NCBI RefSeq assembly: GCF_014489515.1
Contig: NZ_CP060782.1
Span: 2,232,001 to 2,296,000, forward strand
DNA length: 64,000 nt
Source of the DNA: Sphingomonas sediminicola
Lineage (GTDB): Bacteria > Pseudomonadota > Alphaproteobacteria > Sphingomonadales > Sphingomonadaceae
Direction: 5' to 3'
The notes below the pieces were generated by a model. The model saw nothing but the letters and a program-made list of their open reading frames with translations, was not told the origin of the DNA and did no database searches. The position numbers and the translations under genes were made by a program. Below are positions 19,581 through 31,504 of the stretch, one piece after another (within the stretch, counting starts at the first letter, position 1; every line of letters starts with the position of its first letter).

Positions 19581-20508
19581 ACCCGCCATGGATGGGGAGC
19601 GATTGGTCGCTTCGCAAGGTAACCCCGCCGCCGATCTGTCTCGCAAGGGCGTCGATCCAGGCCACATTGCGCTCGAAGACGGCGGATATTGACGGATGGG
19701 CGACAAGGCAGGTCGCCCCAGTTCGATCCATCGCGACTTTTCGAAGGAGCACCCGCGCTTCAAACGGAGCCCGGTCGGACGCCAGCTCGAACGTCGACGC
19801 GCGCGCTCGCACGCGAACTATTTGAATGAAGCCGAACCCATTCATCGCCGTGCGCTCGAACGGCAGCGGAAGGTTCGCATCGATCGCGGCTCCAACCGCT
19901 TGTCGCTGGTCTTTTCCAGCAATCGTTGGAAGGTCGATCCCAATCGACCCGCCGATTCCGTGCCGAAGGATCATACGAGCCGCCGCAACCGCGGACGCGA
20001 CGGCAAGGTCGAACGGAGGTAGACGCCCATCGACGTCGATCAGCGTCATTGCCGGCGTCAGTGAGATGCGAAGCTCACCACCTTCGAACCGGACGATGCC
20101 GCTTCGCGCCTCTTCGATCAGGTCCGACCATCCCGCTCGCTCGAGCCGATCCTCGGGTGACGGGAACGGAAGGACTTCAGCGTCCATTGGCTGTGCTGGA
20201 CGTAGTGGTTCGTCAGTCAGCCGGGCCAGCGGCCTCTTCCATGGTTCGATGCCTGGGATCCGCTCACGCGTGATCTCGATCCGAATGAGCGCGCCTTCGG
20301 TAACACCAGGCGCGCCCTTGGGGAGGAGGTATTGCTGACACCCCACCTGCGCGACGGCAGGGAAGCCCGTCTCGATCAGCCGACCCTCGAGAATTGCCCC
20401 GGCCGGCTCAACACCTTCGAGAAGGACGCGCGCTTCGACGATCTCACCGGCATGGATGCGTACCGAGCGGGTCTCACCGATCCCGCGCTCGACGACCCAT
20501 TCAGGCAA
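19564..20508 (-). CDS. Ribonuclease E/G family protein
   Basis: A 314-residue protein resembling the catalytic core of RNase [17 protein letters not shown] and GRLIETGFPAVAQVG correspond to an S1-like region, and MTLIDVDGRLPP to the catalytic-Asp strand. It is shorter than E. coli RNase G (about 490 residues) and matches the short RNase E/G-like protein that lies between maf and yacG in sphingomonads. I choose the TTG at 20508 because the family begins at PEW. Its start overlaps the repaired maf stop. A role in RNA processing is inferred from the fold. Confidence 0.82.
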   Translation of the reverse strand: MPEWVVERGIGETRSVRIHAGEIVEARVLLEGVEPAGAILEGRLIETGFPAVAQVGCQQYLLPKGAPGVTEGALIRIEITRERIPGIEPWKRPLARLTDEPLRPAQPMDAEVLPFPSPEDRLERAGWSDLIEEARSGIVRFEGGELRISLTPAMTLIDVDGRLPPFDLAVASAVAAARMILRHGIGGSIGIDLPTIAGKDQRQAVGAAIDANLPLPFERTAMNGFGFIQIVRVRARASTFELASDRAPFEARVLLRKVAMDRTGATCLVAHPSISAVFERNVAWIDALARQIGGGVTLRSDQSLPIHGGYAQNV

Positions 20509-21072
20509 TTGGATATCCCGCGGACTTCAACAGCAAACGTGTCTCGGCAAGGGAAGGCCGACCACATTCGAATAGCTGCCGGCGATCTGGCGCACGTACA
20601 CCTCGCCATAGCCCTGAAGGGCGTAGCCCCCGGCCTTGCCGCGCCATTCGCCGTGACTGGCGTAATAGTCCATCTCATCGTCCGACAGCCGCTTCATCGC
20701 GATCATGGTCTCGCCGAGCCGTGTACGAAGCGGTTGGCCCGGAGCCGCCAACGCGATGCCTGTCAGGACCCGATGGCGGCGCCCGGAAAGCAATCGCATG
20801 CAAACGCGAAGCGTGGCCTCATCCTCCACTTTGGGCAGAATGCGCCGTCCCACGGCAACGACGGTGTCGGCTGCCAGAACCAGATCGTTTGGATGCTCTG
20901 CGGCGATCGCCATGGCCTTCTCGCGCGCAAGGCGAAGGGCATGATCGCGCGGAAGCTCGCCCGCCGGGACACTCTCGTCGATATCGGCGGGGACGATCTC
21001 GTCGGGAATCACACCGATGCGCGCAAGCAGGTCGAGCCTGCGCGGGCTGGCGGAAGCGAGGATCAGACGCAT
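20501..21072 (-). CDS. maf: Maf-family nucleotide pyrophosphatase (apparent frameshift at C-terminus)
   Basis: It starts [20 protein letters not shown], the Maf signature, with [17 protein letters not shown] and the catalytic-region [10 protein letters not shown]. The literal frame ends in an atypical [10 protein letters not shown], while the next frame continues [15 protein letters not shown], the normal family ending. One added base near 20550 gives about 190 residues. Maf proteins hydrolyse non-canonical or modified nucleoside triphosphates. The start overlaps infA by ten bases. Confidence 0.9.
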
Positions 21073-21329
21073 GCCGCCGCCCTAGGGCGGGGCGGAGGCC
21101 CGCTGCGGCCCGGCATGAAGCGATAAGTGATCCGGCCCTTGGTCAGGTCGTACGGCGTCATTTCGACCAGCACTTCGTCACCGGTCAGCACGCGGATGCG
21201 GTTCTTACGCATCTTGCCTGCGGTATGCCCCAGGATCTCATGGCCGTTCTCGAGCCGCACGCGGAACATCGCATTGGGCAGCAGTTCGACCACCTGCCCG
21301 CGCATCTCGAGAAGTTCTTCCTTAGCCAA
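21063..21329 (-). CDS. infA: Translation initiation factor IF-1
   Basis: An 88-residue protein with the IF-1 S1/OB fold: [50 protein letters not shown]. The start is TTG at 21329, with GAGGAA eight bases upstream; the upstream in-frame extension is not family-like. The C-terminus continues about 16 residues ([17 protein letters not shown]) past the usual end at YRFK. IF-1 occupies the ribosomal A site during initiation. It leads the infA-maf-RNase E/G-yacG run. Confidence 0.94.
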   Translation of the reverse strand: MAKEELLEMRGQVVELLPNAMFRVRLENGHEILGHTAGKMRKNRIRVLTGDEVLVEMTPYDLTKGRITYRFMPGRSGPPPRPRAAACV

Positions 21330-21402
21330 ACGATTTCCTCTTCGGGTCGGTAAAAAGTCGCGGAGCCTTACTAGCGCAAACTTCAAAAGTGAAGGTGGTG
21401 CA

Positions 21403-22374
21403 TCAGACCGTGAAAACAGTCGAACCCGTCGTCTTGCGCGCTTCGAGAGCGCGATGCGCCTCGGCGGCATCCTTGAGCGGGAAGGTTTGACCGATCTCGA
21501 TTTTCACTTTGCCCGACAGCACCATGTCGAAAAGTTCTTTGGCCGACTGCTCGAGCTCCTCGCGCTTGGCGATATAGTGGAACAGGGTTGGCCGTGTCAG
21601 GAACAGCGATCCTTTTTGCGCAAGCAGGTTTGGCGGGATCGGGTCCGGCGACCCGGAAGCGTTCCCGTAGCTGACCATCAGCCCGCGAGGGTGCAGACAA
21701 TCGAGCGACCTGAGAAACGTATCCTTGCCGACTGAATCGTAGACGACCGGCAGCTTCGCACCGCCGGTGATGCGCTCGACCTCGGCGACGAAATCCTGCC
21801 GCGTGTAAATGATCGGATGGTCGCAGCCGTGTGTACGCGCCATCTCCGCCTTCTCGTCGGTCGACACTGTGCCGATGACCGTCGCGCCGATGGCCCTGGC
21901 CCATTGGCACATGATCAGGCCGACGCCGCCAGCGGCCGCATGGACGAGGATCGTCTCGCCGGTTTGGACCGCATGGACTCCGCGCAGGAGCATCCGGACG
22001 GTCATGCCCTGCAACATCATCGCGGCAGCCTGTTGGAACGGAATTTCGTCCGGCAACTTCACGAGGCGCTCGGCGTCGATCAGCCGCTCTTCCGCATAGC
22101 CGCCGGTCGGCCCGGCATAAGCGACGCGATCACCCGGCATGAGGCCGGTTACGTTCTCCCCGACTGCTTCAACCGTCCCCGCGCCCTCGGTGCCAGGCGT
22201 GAAGGGCAGTTGCTGCGGATACAGGCCGGTGCGGTGGTAGACGTCGATGTAGTTCAGCCCGACGGCTTGCTGGCGCAACCGGACCTGACCCGGTCCCGGA
22301 TCGCCAACCTCTACCTCTTCCCAGTGCAGGACTTCAGGCCCGCCGGCCTCGTGAACCCGGATAGCGTGAACCAT
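21403..22374 (-). CDS. NADPH:quinone oxidoreductase (zinc-independent MDR family)
   Basis: A 323-residue medium-chain reductase of the zeta-crystallin/QorA group. The substrate domain starts [20 protein letters not shown], followed by [15 protein letters not shown] and [12 protein letters not shown]. The nucleotide-binding motif is [18 protein letters not shown]. No structural-zinc cysteine lobe is present, as expected for quinone reductases. It reduces quinones with NADPH in the cytosol; the substrate range is not predictable. Confidence 0.9.
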   Translation of the reverse strand: MVHAIRVHEAGGPEVLHWEEVEVGDPGPGQVRLRQQAVGLNYIDVYHRTGLYPQQLPFTPGTEGAGTVEAVGENVTGLMPGDRVAYAGPTGGYAEERLIDAERLVKLPDEIPFQQAAAMMLQGMTVRMLLRGVHAVQTGETILVHAAAGGVGLIMCQWARAIGATVIGTVSTDEKAEMARTHGCDHPIIYTRQDFVAEVERITGGAKLPVVYDSVGKDTFLRSLDCLHPRGLMVSYGNASGSPDPIPPNLLAQKGSLFLTRPTLFHYIAKREELEQSAKELFDMVLSGKVKIEIGQTFPLKDAAEAHRALEARKTTGSTVFTV

Positions 22375-22401
22375 GGCGCGCCTCTGCGCCTGCTCGAGAA
22401 C

Positions 22402-22436
22402 AAAGAAAAGCCCCGCCGCGGCAGTGCCGGGCGGGC
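22402..22436 (-). terminator. Rho-independent terminator after hppA
   Basis: On the minus strand CCCGCC and GGCGGG form a short GC stem around a 12-base loop, followed by GCTTTTCTTTG. It sits just after the pyrophosphatase stop and before the oxidoreductase start. Confidence 0.6.
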
Positions 22437-22459
22437 CGTTCTTCAGATCCGGTCGGCGC

Positions 22460-24625
<2,166 letters not shown>

Positions 24626-24741
24626 CGAAAATTCTTCCCCGTTTTCGCGGCAATGCCGAACCGCCTGCAGGACGCAGACGGCGAACGGGGCGAGTGTTTA
24701 TGGACCGAAATCGCGGCTGGCAACCGCGTTCGGCTTAGGGC

Positions 24742-24831
24742 TTAGTGAAGGAGCAGTGCCGTGAGGGCGCCAGAGATGAGCCCGCTAGCTGCGATCACCC
24801 ATTGGCGCAGGGGAATTGCCGCGATGTTCAT
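24742..24831 (-). CDS. Possible 29-residue membrane peptide overlapping thiL
   Basis: An open frame of 29 codons (MNIAAIPLRQWVIAASGL and a hydrophobic end LTALLLH) starts inside the last codons of thiL in another frame and ends in TAA. It would form one membrane helix. The overlapping position fits a translationally coupled small gene, but there is no strong ribosome site and I know of no family. It may be chance. Confidence 0.3.
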   Translation of the reverse strand: MNIAAIPLRQWVIAASGLISGALTALLLH

Positions 24832-25747
24832 GACCCAAATGCTCCGGTAGCGGTACCGGACTTCCGCCGCTTGAAAGAGAGAGAAGAGATCCTTCAGCGG
24901 CGAGAGTCCCGATGCGGGCAATGGTCGTTCCGCGAGGTAAAGAAAGACTTAACGGATCGACGTCCGGAGGCATTGCCACGAGGAGCGCGTAGTCGTCACC
25001 TCCGGTCGCGGCGAACAGGCGAGCGTCGAGGCTTTCGCCACGCTCCGCGATGAATGCTTTCGACAGCGGGATCGCGTCGAGGTCAATTTCGGCATTCAGC
25101 GCACTCGCCTCGGCCAAACGCATCGCATCGAGCAACAGTCCGTCGGACACGTCCATCATTGCATGCGCATGTGGTGCCAAAACCTGACCGGGCGCGAGTA
25201 GAGGAACGGGCCGGCGATAGATATCGACCAGGGGACCGGTCGACGCGCCGTCTTCACGAAGCAATTCCAGTCCGGCGGCGGAATCTCCAAGCGTGCCGAT
25301 GAGCCAAAGGACATCGCCGTCCTTTCCGCCCTTCCTGAGGGGTACTCGCTCGCCAGCCCGGCCGATGGCGGTAAGACCGAATACGCGCGGCGCTCCTGCT
25401 GGAAGTGCGATCGTATCGCCTCCGACCAACGCCAGCCCGTAGCTTTCGCAAGCTGCCTCGATTCCATCGAGGAAGCTCATGTCCCACGCGTCGTCGCCCG
25501 AAAGGGCGAGCGACAGGAGCGCCGCTGCGGGGCTCGCTCCCTTCGCCGCAAGGTCCGAGAGGTTCACTGTCACCAGCTTCCAGCCAACGCTCGCTGCCGG
25601 GTCCGCGGGCAGGAAGTGAACGCCCTCGGCGATGCTGTCGTGGGTCAGGACCAACCCATCCAGGAGGGCGGTGTCATCGGCGAGTCCCAAGGCGGCGGGA
25701 CTGGTCGCAATCCGCCGGAGGCGCTGGATCGCCTGGGATTCACGCAC
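24785..25747 (-). CDS. thiL: Thiamine-monophosphate kinase
   Basis: A 320-residue ATP-dependent kinase of the PurM/ThiL fold: LADDTALLDG near the N-terminus, LVLTHDSIAEGVHFLP and VNLSDLAAKGASPAA for metal and nucleotide binding, MMDVSDGLLLDAMRLAEAS as the C-terminal domain hallmark, and FAATGGDDYALL. It phosphorylates thiamine monophosphate to thiamine diphosphate. It starts with GTG six bases after the nusB stop. The last dozen residues (EHRGNSPAPMGDRS) look unlike the family end, and a small frame overlaps them. Confidence 0.93.
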   Translation of the reverse strand: MRESQAIQRLRRIATSPAALGLADDTALLDGLVLTHDSIAEGVHFLPADPAASVGWKLVTVNLSDLAAKGASPAAALLSLALSGDDAWDMSFLDGIEAACESYGLALVGGDTIALPAGAPRVFGLTAIGRAGERVPLRKGGKDGDVLWLIGTLGDSAAGLELLREDGASTGPLVDIYRRPVPLLAPGQVLAPHAHAMMDVSDGLLLDAMRLAEASALNAEIDLDAIPLSKAFIAERGESLDARLFAATGGDDYALLVAMPPDVDPLSLSLPRGTTIARIGTLAAEGSLLSLSSGGSPVPLPEHLGHEHRGNSPAPMGDRS

Positions 25748-25752
25748 TCGAA

Positions 25753-26217
25753 CTACTCCGCGCGGGCCGGCCGCGCCTCTTTGGCAACTGCGTCGAGAAG
25801 CCCGTTCACGAAACCGCTCTCGCGCTTGTCATAGAACGCATGCGCAACATCGACATATTCCGAGATTACCGATCCCACTGGCACGTCCTTGCGCGCGAGG
25901 AGCTCGTAGGTGCCAGCGCGAAGGATTGCGCGCATCGGACGGTCCAGCCGATCGAGGCTCCATCCTTCGGCGAGCTTGTCGGCAATGGCGTCGTCGATCT
26001 CGATGCGGCGTGCGTCGACGCCGGTGACTACGTCGTCGAAAAAGCTCTGCTCGGCTTCAACATACTGTGCTTCCTCGATCGTCGCGCCGAGGCGATGCTC
26101 GTGGAACTCCCGGAGTAGCCGGGTAATTGGGATGCCCTCCATCTCCTGTTGGTAAAGCGCCTGCACCGCGGCAAGGCGGGCGGCGGAGCGCGAACGGGAG
26201 CGAGCAGCGGTATTCAT
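25753..26217 (-). CDS. nusB: Transcription antitermination factor NusB
   Basis: A 154-residue all-helical protein: SAARLAAVQALYQQEMEG at the N-terminus, WSLDRLDRPMRAILRAGTYE and VPVGSVISEYVDVAHAFYD with FVNGLLDAVAKE near the end, all NusB hallmarks. NusB pairs with NusE/S10 on boxA RNA to support rRNA antitermination. The nusB-thiL pair is a common operon. Confidence 0.95.
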   Translation of the reverse strand: MNTAARSRSRSAARLAAVQALYQQEMEGIPITRLLREFHEHRLGATIEEAQYVEAEQSFFDDVVTGVDARRIEIDDAIADKLAEGWSLDRLDRPMRAILRAGTYELLARKDVPVGSVISEYVDVAHAFYDKRESGFVNGLLDAVAKEARPARAE

Positions 26218-26241
26218 CGCGCGGGCCTTAGCCCCGCAGGC

Positions 26242-27126
26242 TCAGCCGAGAAAGTCCCGAAGCGCCGATGCGACCTGATCCGGCGCTTCCCACGGCGCGA
26301 AGTGACCCGCATCCGGGAGTTTCACGACCGTCAAATCGTCCACCAACGCTTCAAGCCCTTCGAGCTGGAGCGGCAAAAGCGCCGGGTCCTTCATTCCCCA
26401 CACAACGAGCGTTGGGACGTGGATCATGGGAAAGGATCGAAGCAGGAAATCGGGCACCGCAACCGTTGCGCCGGGCGGGGGTACGATAAGTTTGGTGGCC
26501 CGGTACCAGTTCAACATCGGAAGCATTCCGCCCGGCTGCGACCATTCCGCGATGTACTGCTGCTTCTCCGCTTCGGAGACGCTTGCGAGTTCGACATGGC
26601 TCATGAAGGTCTTCTGGAAGAAGGCTTCGAAGCCCATCGCCTCGATCGCCTTCTCGGCCCCAGGGACCCTGAACCAGTTGATGTACTGCGACGCCGCGCG
26701 CTGGTCCGCGTCCTCGATCAGACTCTTCTGGAAGATGAGCGGGTGCGGTGCGTTGATGATCGCAAGCTTGGTCAGCCGCGGGTCGTTGCGCATCGCTGCG
26801 GGCCAGGCGATCGCGCCGCCCCAGTCGTGCCCGACGAGCGCAAAGCGTTCGACACCGAACGCCTCGGCAAGCGCGAAGATGTCGCCGATCAATTTATCGC
26901 TCTCGTACTCATCGACATCGAGCGGACGGTCCGAGCCAGCGAAGCCGCGCTGGTCCGGCATGATCAGCCGGAAGCTGTCCTCGAGCAGCGGCGCCACGCC
27001 GCGCCATGTCCGGTGCGATTCCGGGAAGCCATGAAGAAGGATGACCGGCGGTGCGTCCTCCGGACCCGCAACAGCAACGTTCAGGGTTACCCCTGTAGAA
27101 AGCCCGACCCGCCGGAACTCCGTCAC
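26242..27126 (-). CDS. Alpha/beta hydrolase, epoxide-hydrolase-like
   Basis: A 294-residue alpha/beta hydrolase. PPVILLHGFPESHRTWRG holds the oxyanion HGFP motif and FALVGHDWGGAIAWPAA the nucleophile elbow G-H-D-W-G-G, so the nucleophile is Asp as in epoxide hydrolases and dehalogenases. The acid is likely in WGMKDPALLP and the His in LPDAGHFAPWEAP. The Asp nucleophile with HGFPES favours an epoxide hydrolase. The substrate is unknown. Its start overlaps the end of the pirin gene by four bases. Confidence 0.85.
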   Translation of the reverse strand: MTEFRRVGLSTGVTLNVAVAGPEDAPPVILLHGFPESHRTWRGVAPLLEDSFRLIMPDQRGFAGSDRPLDVDEYESDKLIGDIFALAEAFGVERFALVGHDWGGAIAWPAAMRNDPRLTKLAIINAPHPLIFQKSLIEDADQRAASQYINWFRVPGAEKAIEAMGFEAFFQKTFMSHVELASVSEAEKQQYIAEWSQPGGMLPMLNWYRATKLIVPPPGATVAVPDFLLRSFPMIHVPTLVVWGMKDPALLPLQLEGLEALVDDLTVVKLPDAGHFAPWEAPDQVASALRDFLG

Positions 27127-28018
27127 GGATAGCTTACCGTCAGCGGCACCTCGGGTAGCGGGATGAATTCGTCATGATCATCCGGCGGGAGAATGAATTC
27201 GCCAGCCCTCCACGCGCGCTTGGCTTCGTTGATCCGGTCGCGGCGCGACGACACGAAGTTCCACCAGACATGCCGCTCTCCCTCCATCGGCGCGCCGCCG
27301 CACAGCATCAGCCGCGCGCCGGCGTGCGAAGTCAGCAGCGGCAGATGACCCGGTGCCAACAAGGTGAGATGCATGGGGAGCAATTGGTTGCCGTCGACCG
27401 TCGCATCGCCCTCGATCAGATAGAGCGCCCGCTCGTCGGCTGGATGGTCGATCATCAATGCCGCCCGGGCGAGAGCGTGATCGCGGCATAGATCGTCGGG
27501 GAGTGCTGCGTGACCGGCGACTGGATGCCGAACCCCTCTCCCATGATCAGCTGCAGCCGCACTCCATCGCCCTCGACCAGCGGCAAGGCGGCGGCAGGCG
27601 TGTGTTCGAACCCAGGCTCGAGCTCCTCCTTTGCCTGGGGCAAGGCGAGCCAGGTCTGGATGCCGTCCAGCTCCGGCCCGGCCGCGCGCTCCTCGGCTGG
27701 AGACCTTTCGGAATGAGCGATTCCCCGGCCGGCGGTCATCAGGTTTACGGCACCCGGCTCGATCCGCTGGAACGTGCCGAGGCTGTCGCGGTGATCGATC
27801 GCGCCTGCGAACAGATAAGTCACCGTCGCAAGGTTTATGTGCGGATGCGGTCGCACATCGATTCCGTCGCCCGGACGGAGGCGCGCGGGCCCCATCTGAT
27901 CGAAGAAGATGAAGGGGCCGACCATCGTGCGCTGCTTGCTCGGAAGCGTCCGATGGACCTTGAATCCGCCGAGGTCGTGCGTGACCGGGGCGATCGTCAT
28001 GGAGATCACGGAATCCAT
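27123..28018 (-). CDS. Pirin family protein (apparent frameshift)
   Basis: The N-terminal cupin of pirin is clear: FIFFDQMGPARLRPGDGIDV, RPHPHINLATVTYLFAGAID with metal-binding His, and GAVNLMTAGRGIAHSERSP. The frame stops at 27455, and the C-terminal cupin (DHPADERALYLIEGDATVDG, HVWWNFVSSRRDRINEAK) continues in the next frame. One base restored near 27460 joins YAAITLSPG to LMIDHP, about 298 residues, the normal length. Some pirins act as quercetinases or redox-sensing regulators; the role here is open. MTIAPVTHDL at 28000 is an alternative start. Confidence 0.88.
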
Positions 28019-28285
28019 GGCGCGTTGCCCTACGCCGTCATGAGGCCGCGAAAAAGACCCGCCGAAGTTTCCTTGTCATTTCACATGCTTAACGATTGTT
28101 CATCTGGGCTTCAGGGTCGGGACGCTTAGGCGCGCTCATCCGGGGCGTAACGAAGTGGCAGTCGCCGCGTCGGCCTCATCAGTTGGAACCAGCCTGTGTC
28201 GGGAGACGCCGTTTCCCGGAATGCTGACTCACATCATCGAAACGCAGCGGCACTCGCCGCCGCAGAAGAAAAGGGCATTTCTCGC

Positions 28286-31200
28286 ATGCGTTTTCTGCTT
28301 GCTACGACGGGTCTTGGTGCAATTGCGGCGGCGACCGCGGCGGTTCCAGCACATGCCGAAACGGTTATCTCGACGGCGGTCACTACTCCGCAAACGACCA
28401 GCGCATCGGGCGATATCAAAATCTCTTCGACGGGCTCGGTGAAGCCCACGAGCGGCATCGGCGTCACGCTAAACACCAACAATTACGTCCGCAATGAAGG
28501 CACGATCCAGATCACCGGCGCCAACAACAGCGCGGGTGTTGTCGCCAACGCCGGAGTGACGGGCGAGATCACCAACAGCGGCACGATCACGATCGACGAG
28601 ACCTATACGCCGACCGACACCGACAACGACGGCGATCTCGACGGCGCCTTCGCGCAAGGTTCGGGCCGGTGGGGCATCCATACGCTGGGCGGATTCACCG
28701 GCAATATCACGAATAGCGGCTCGATCTCGGTCAAGGGCAATCAGTCCGGGGGTATCCTCCTCGATGGCCCGCTGACAGGCAATCTCGTCAGCAGCGGCAG
28801 CATCACCGTGCTCGGCAACGACAGCTTCGGGATCAAGGCCGGCAACATCAGCGGCAACGTCTCGTTGCCCAAGGGGACGATCACGGTGCAGGGCGCCAAT
28901 GCCGTTGGCGTTGCCCTAAACGGAGACATTGGCGGTTCGCTGACCATCCAGGGCACGGTCCAGTCGACCGGCTATCGCTACACCTCGGTTCCGGCCGATA
29001 CGTCCAAGCTCGATGCGGACGATCTCCTGCAGGGTGGATCGGCGCTGATCGTCGCCGGGGATGTCGCCGGAGGCATCCTGTTCGACGCTCCGCCGAAGGA
29101 TCTCAGCACCACCGACACCGACGAAGACGACGACGGGATCCCAGACGCGTCGGAAACCAAGGCGACGATCATCACTTTGGGCTCGGCTCCGGCGGTCCAG
29201 ATCGGGTCGGCGACGGAAGCGACGAACATTGGTGCGGTCGCCAACTCCGGCGGTCGCGGAATCGTGATGAAGGGCTCGATCGTCGGCAACGGCCTCTACA
29301 AGGGCGTCGCCGGGAACGGCCTGGTGATCGGCGGGCTCGGAAACGCCGTAAACGTCGCCGGCGGGATCACGGTCGCCGGCACGATTGCGGCAACCGGTTC
29401 TGAAGCGAATGCGACGGCGCTCCGTATCGGATCCGGCGGAAACGTCCCGATCATCGAAAACAGCGGCCAGATCACCGCGACCGGCGGCGGGACCACGACG
29501 ACCGGCTCGACTGCCATTCTCATCGATGCCGGTGCAAGCGTCACGACGATCAAGAACAGCGGTTCGATCATCGCGTCGCGCTCGGGCGCTGACGGCACGG
29601 CAGCAGCGATCGTCGACAAGGCCGGCACGGTCACCCTGCTCGAGAATAGCGGGTCGCTGGGCGTCGCCAATTCTTTGTCGCTGGGCGACAAAGGCATTGC
29701 CTTCGATCTCAGCGCGAACGGCGGCGGCGTTACCGTCCGCCAGCTCGTCGCAGCGACTGGTGCGGCGGCTCCGGCGATCAGCGGCCAGATGCTGTTCGGT
29801 GCGGGCAATGACGTGTTCGATGTTGCCGACGGCACGGTGTTCGGCACCGCCAAGTTCGGCGCCGGCAACAACAGCCTGTCGCTGTCGGGCGACGCGGTCT
29901 TCAACGGCGCGGTCCAGTTCGGATCGGGCAGCGATACGCTTCAGCTCGCCGGCACGTCCGTTCTTAAGGCGGACATCGACTTCGGCGGCGGCACGGACGT
30001 TCTGACCCTCGCCGGAACCTCGGCCTTCAACGGCAAGCTGAGTGGAAGCGCAGGTCTGGCCGTAAACGTCGGAACGGGCTCGACACTTAACGCGACCAAT
30101 CTCGGGACCGTGAACCTGGCATCGCTGACGACCGGCGCAGGCTCGACGCTCGGCGTGACCATCGACTCTTCGACCGGCGAAGAGACCCTGTACAACGTCG
30201 CCGGTGCGGCGAACTTGGGCGCGGGATCGACGATCGATATCCACCTGCTCTCGCTTGGCGGGGTCGCGGGAACATACAAAGTTCTCCAGGCCGGCACTCT
30301 GACCGGCGCAGGCGGGCTTTCCAGCTCGGTCGAATCGCTTCCGTTCATCTTCGACAGCAGCCTGGTCACGTCGACGCCCAACGAGATTTCGGTCACGATC
30401 CGGCAGAAGACGGCCACCGAGCTCGGTCTCAACGGGTCTGAGGGCGCGATCCTGAGCGCGGTCCTCAACGCCGCCGATTCCGATGCGGCAGTCGCGGGCG
30501 TGTTCCTCGGCGTCGAAGACAGCGCGACGCTGCGCAACACTCTGCAGCAGATGCTGCCGGACCATGCGGGCGGTGCGTTCGAAACCGCGACCAAGGGTTC
30601 GCGCCTGATCAACCGCGTCTTCACCGACCCGAAAGCGCCCCTCGCGAAGCGCGGATCGCTTGGCTTCTGGATGCAGCAGGTTGCCTGGGGCGGCAGCAAG
30701 TCGATCGGCGCGTCGTCGTCCTACGATATCAGCGGATGGGGCGCGTCGGGCGGCGTCGAAACCGCAGTCGGTCCGCTCGGAAGTGTCGGCCTCTCCCTGG
30801 CTTATCTCTCCGGCAAGGACAGTCGCAACATCAACGACAACGAACTGGTCAGCAGCCAGTACGAGGGCGGCGCCTACTGGCGCGGGGCGCTCGGGCCGGT
30901 GCGGGCATTCGCACGCGCGATGGCCAGCACGCTCAACTTCGACGGCAGCCGCTTTTTCAACGGCACCGTCGGCGGAACGGCAGTCAGCCGCGAAGCCAAG
31001 GGCAAGTGGAAGGGCACGATGTGGTCGGGCGCCGCTGGCGTGTCATACGATGCGCAGTTCGGCCGCTTCTCGCTCCGTCCGACCGCCGCGATCGAATATT
31101 ATTCGCTCAAGGAGAAGGGCTATACGGAGACCGGCGGCGGCGACGCGTTCGACCTGACCGTCGACAGCCGCAAGAGCACGGAGACCTCGGCCTCTGGGAC

Positions 31201-31498
31201 GGTCGCTCTTGGCTACGAGATCATCCAGGGCCGCGGTCCGGACGAGGGCTGGTTCCGAGTCGAGCTCGAGGGCGGCCGGCGCGAGATCCTCAGCGGCAAG
31301 CTGGGAGCGACTACCGCGCGGTTCGGCGACGGCGATCCGTTCACGCTGACTCCCGAAAAGCGGACGAGCGGCTGGGTCGGCGGCCTCCGCCTGATGGGCG
31401 GCGGATCGGGCATCGCGGTCACCGGCGAAGTCAATGCCGAGGAGCTTCAGAGCAAGATGTCGCTCGGCGGCCGCCTAGGCCTCCAGTTCACCTTCTAG
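28286..31498 (+). CDS. Autotransporter with repetitive beta-helix passenger
   Basis: About 1070 residues. MRFLLATTGLGAIAAATAAV is a signal peptide cut near AHA. The passenger (to about residue 770) is Gly/Ser/Asn/Thr-rich with recurring ITNSGTI/NSGSI rungs, typical of a right-handed beta-helix. Two Asp-rich stretches, DTDNDGDLDG and TDTDEDDDGIPDASE, resemble thrombospondin type-3 calcium loops. The last 280 residues form an autotransporter beta-barrel (GSLGFWMQQVAWGGSK, ending GLQFTF with the C-terminal Phe). The ATG at 28286 is preferred over upstream in-frame ATGs because the signal peptide starts there. It is probably surface-exposed; adhesion is a guess from the fold. The 267-base divergent region upstream contains no clear operator. 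Confidence 0.9.
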   Translation: MRFLLATTGLGAIAAATAAVPAHAETVISTAVTTPQTTSASGDIKISSTGSVKPTSGIGVTLNTNNYVRNEGTIQITGANNSAGVVANAGVTGEITNSGTITIDETYTPTDTDNDGDLDGAFAQGSGRWGIHTLGGFTGNITNSGSISVKGNQSGGILLDGPLTGNLVSSGSITVLGNDSFGIKAGNISGNVSLPKGTITVQGANAVGVALNGDIGGSLTIQGTVQSTGYRYTSVPADTSKLDADDLLQGGSALIVAGDVAGGILFDAPPKDLSTTDTDEDDDGIPDASETKATIITLGSAPAVQIGSATEATNIGAVANSGGRGIVMKGSIVGNGLYKGVAGNGLVIGGLGNAVNVAGGITVAGTIAATGSEANATALRIGSGGNVPIIENSGQITATGGGTTTTGSTAILIDAGASVTTIKNSGSIIASRSGADGTAAAIVDKAGTVTLLENSGSLGVANSLSLGDKGIAFDLSANGGGVTVRQLVAATGAAAPAISGQMLFGAGNDVFDVADGTVFGTAKFGAGNNSLSLSGDAVFNGAVQFGSGSDTLQLAGTSVLKADIDFGGGTDVLTLAGTSAFNGKLSGSAGLAVNVGTGSTLNATNLGTVNLASLTTGAGSTLGVTIDSSTGEETLYNVAGAANLGAGSTIDIHLLSLGGVAGTYKVLQAGTLTGAGGLSSSVESLPFIFDSSLVTSTPNEISVTIRQKTATELGLNGSEGAILSAVLNAADSDAAVAGVFLGVEDSATLRNTLQQMLPDHAGGAFETATKGSRLINRVFTDPKAPLAKRGSLGFWMQQVAWGGSKSIGASSSYDISGWGASGGVETAVGPLGSVGLSLAYLSGKDSRNINDNELVSSQYEGGAYWRGALGPVRAFARAMASTLNFDGSRFFNGTVGGTAVSREAKGKWKGTMWSGAAGVSYDAQFGRFSLRPTAAIEYYSLKEKGYTETGGGDAFDLTVDSRKSTETSASGTVALGYEIIQGRGPDEGWFRVELEGGRREILSGKLGATTARFGDGDPFTLTPEKRTSGWVGGLRLMGGGSGIAVTGEVNAEELQSKMSLGGRLGLQFTF

Positions 31499-31504
31499 GC
31501 GACC

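Noticed and set aside
27123-27458. Treating the 111-codon frame as a separate small cupin gene
   Set aside because: It is exactly the C-terminal half of pirin and joins the upstream frame with one added base, so one gene with a base error is simpler.
28184-28208. Possible EcfG promoter before the autotransporter (GGAAC and CGTT)
   Set aside because: The spacer is 20 bases instead of 16-17, outside the accepted range.
28916-30565. A 549-codon open frame antisense to the autotransporter
   Set aside because: Composition follows the repetitive passenger codons in reverse; no recognisable protein features.
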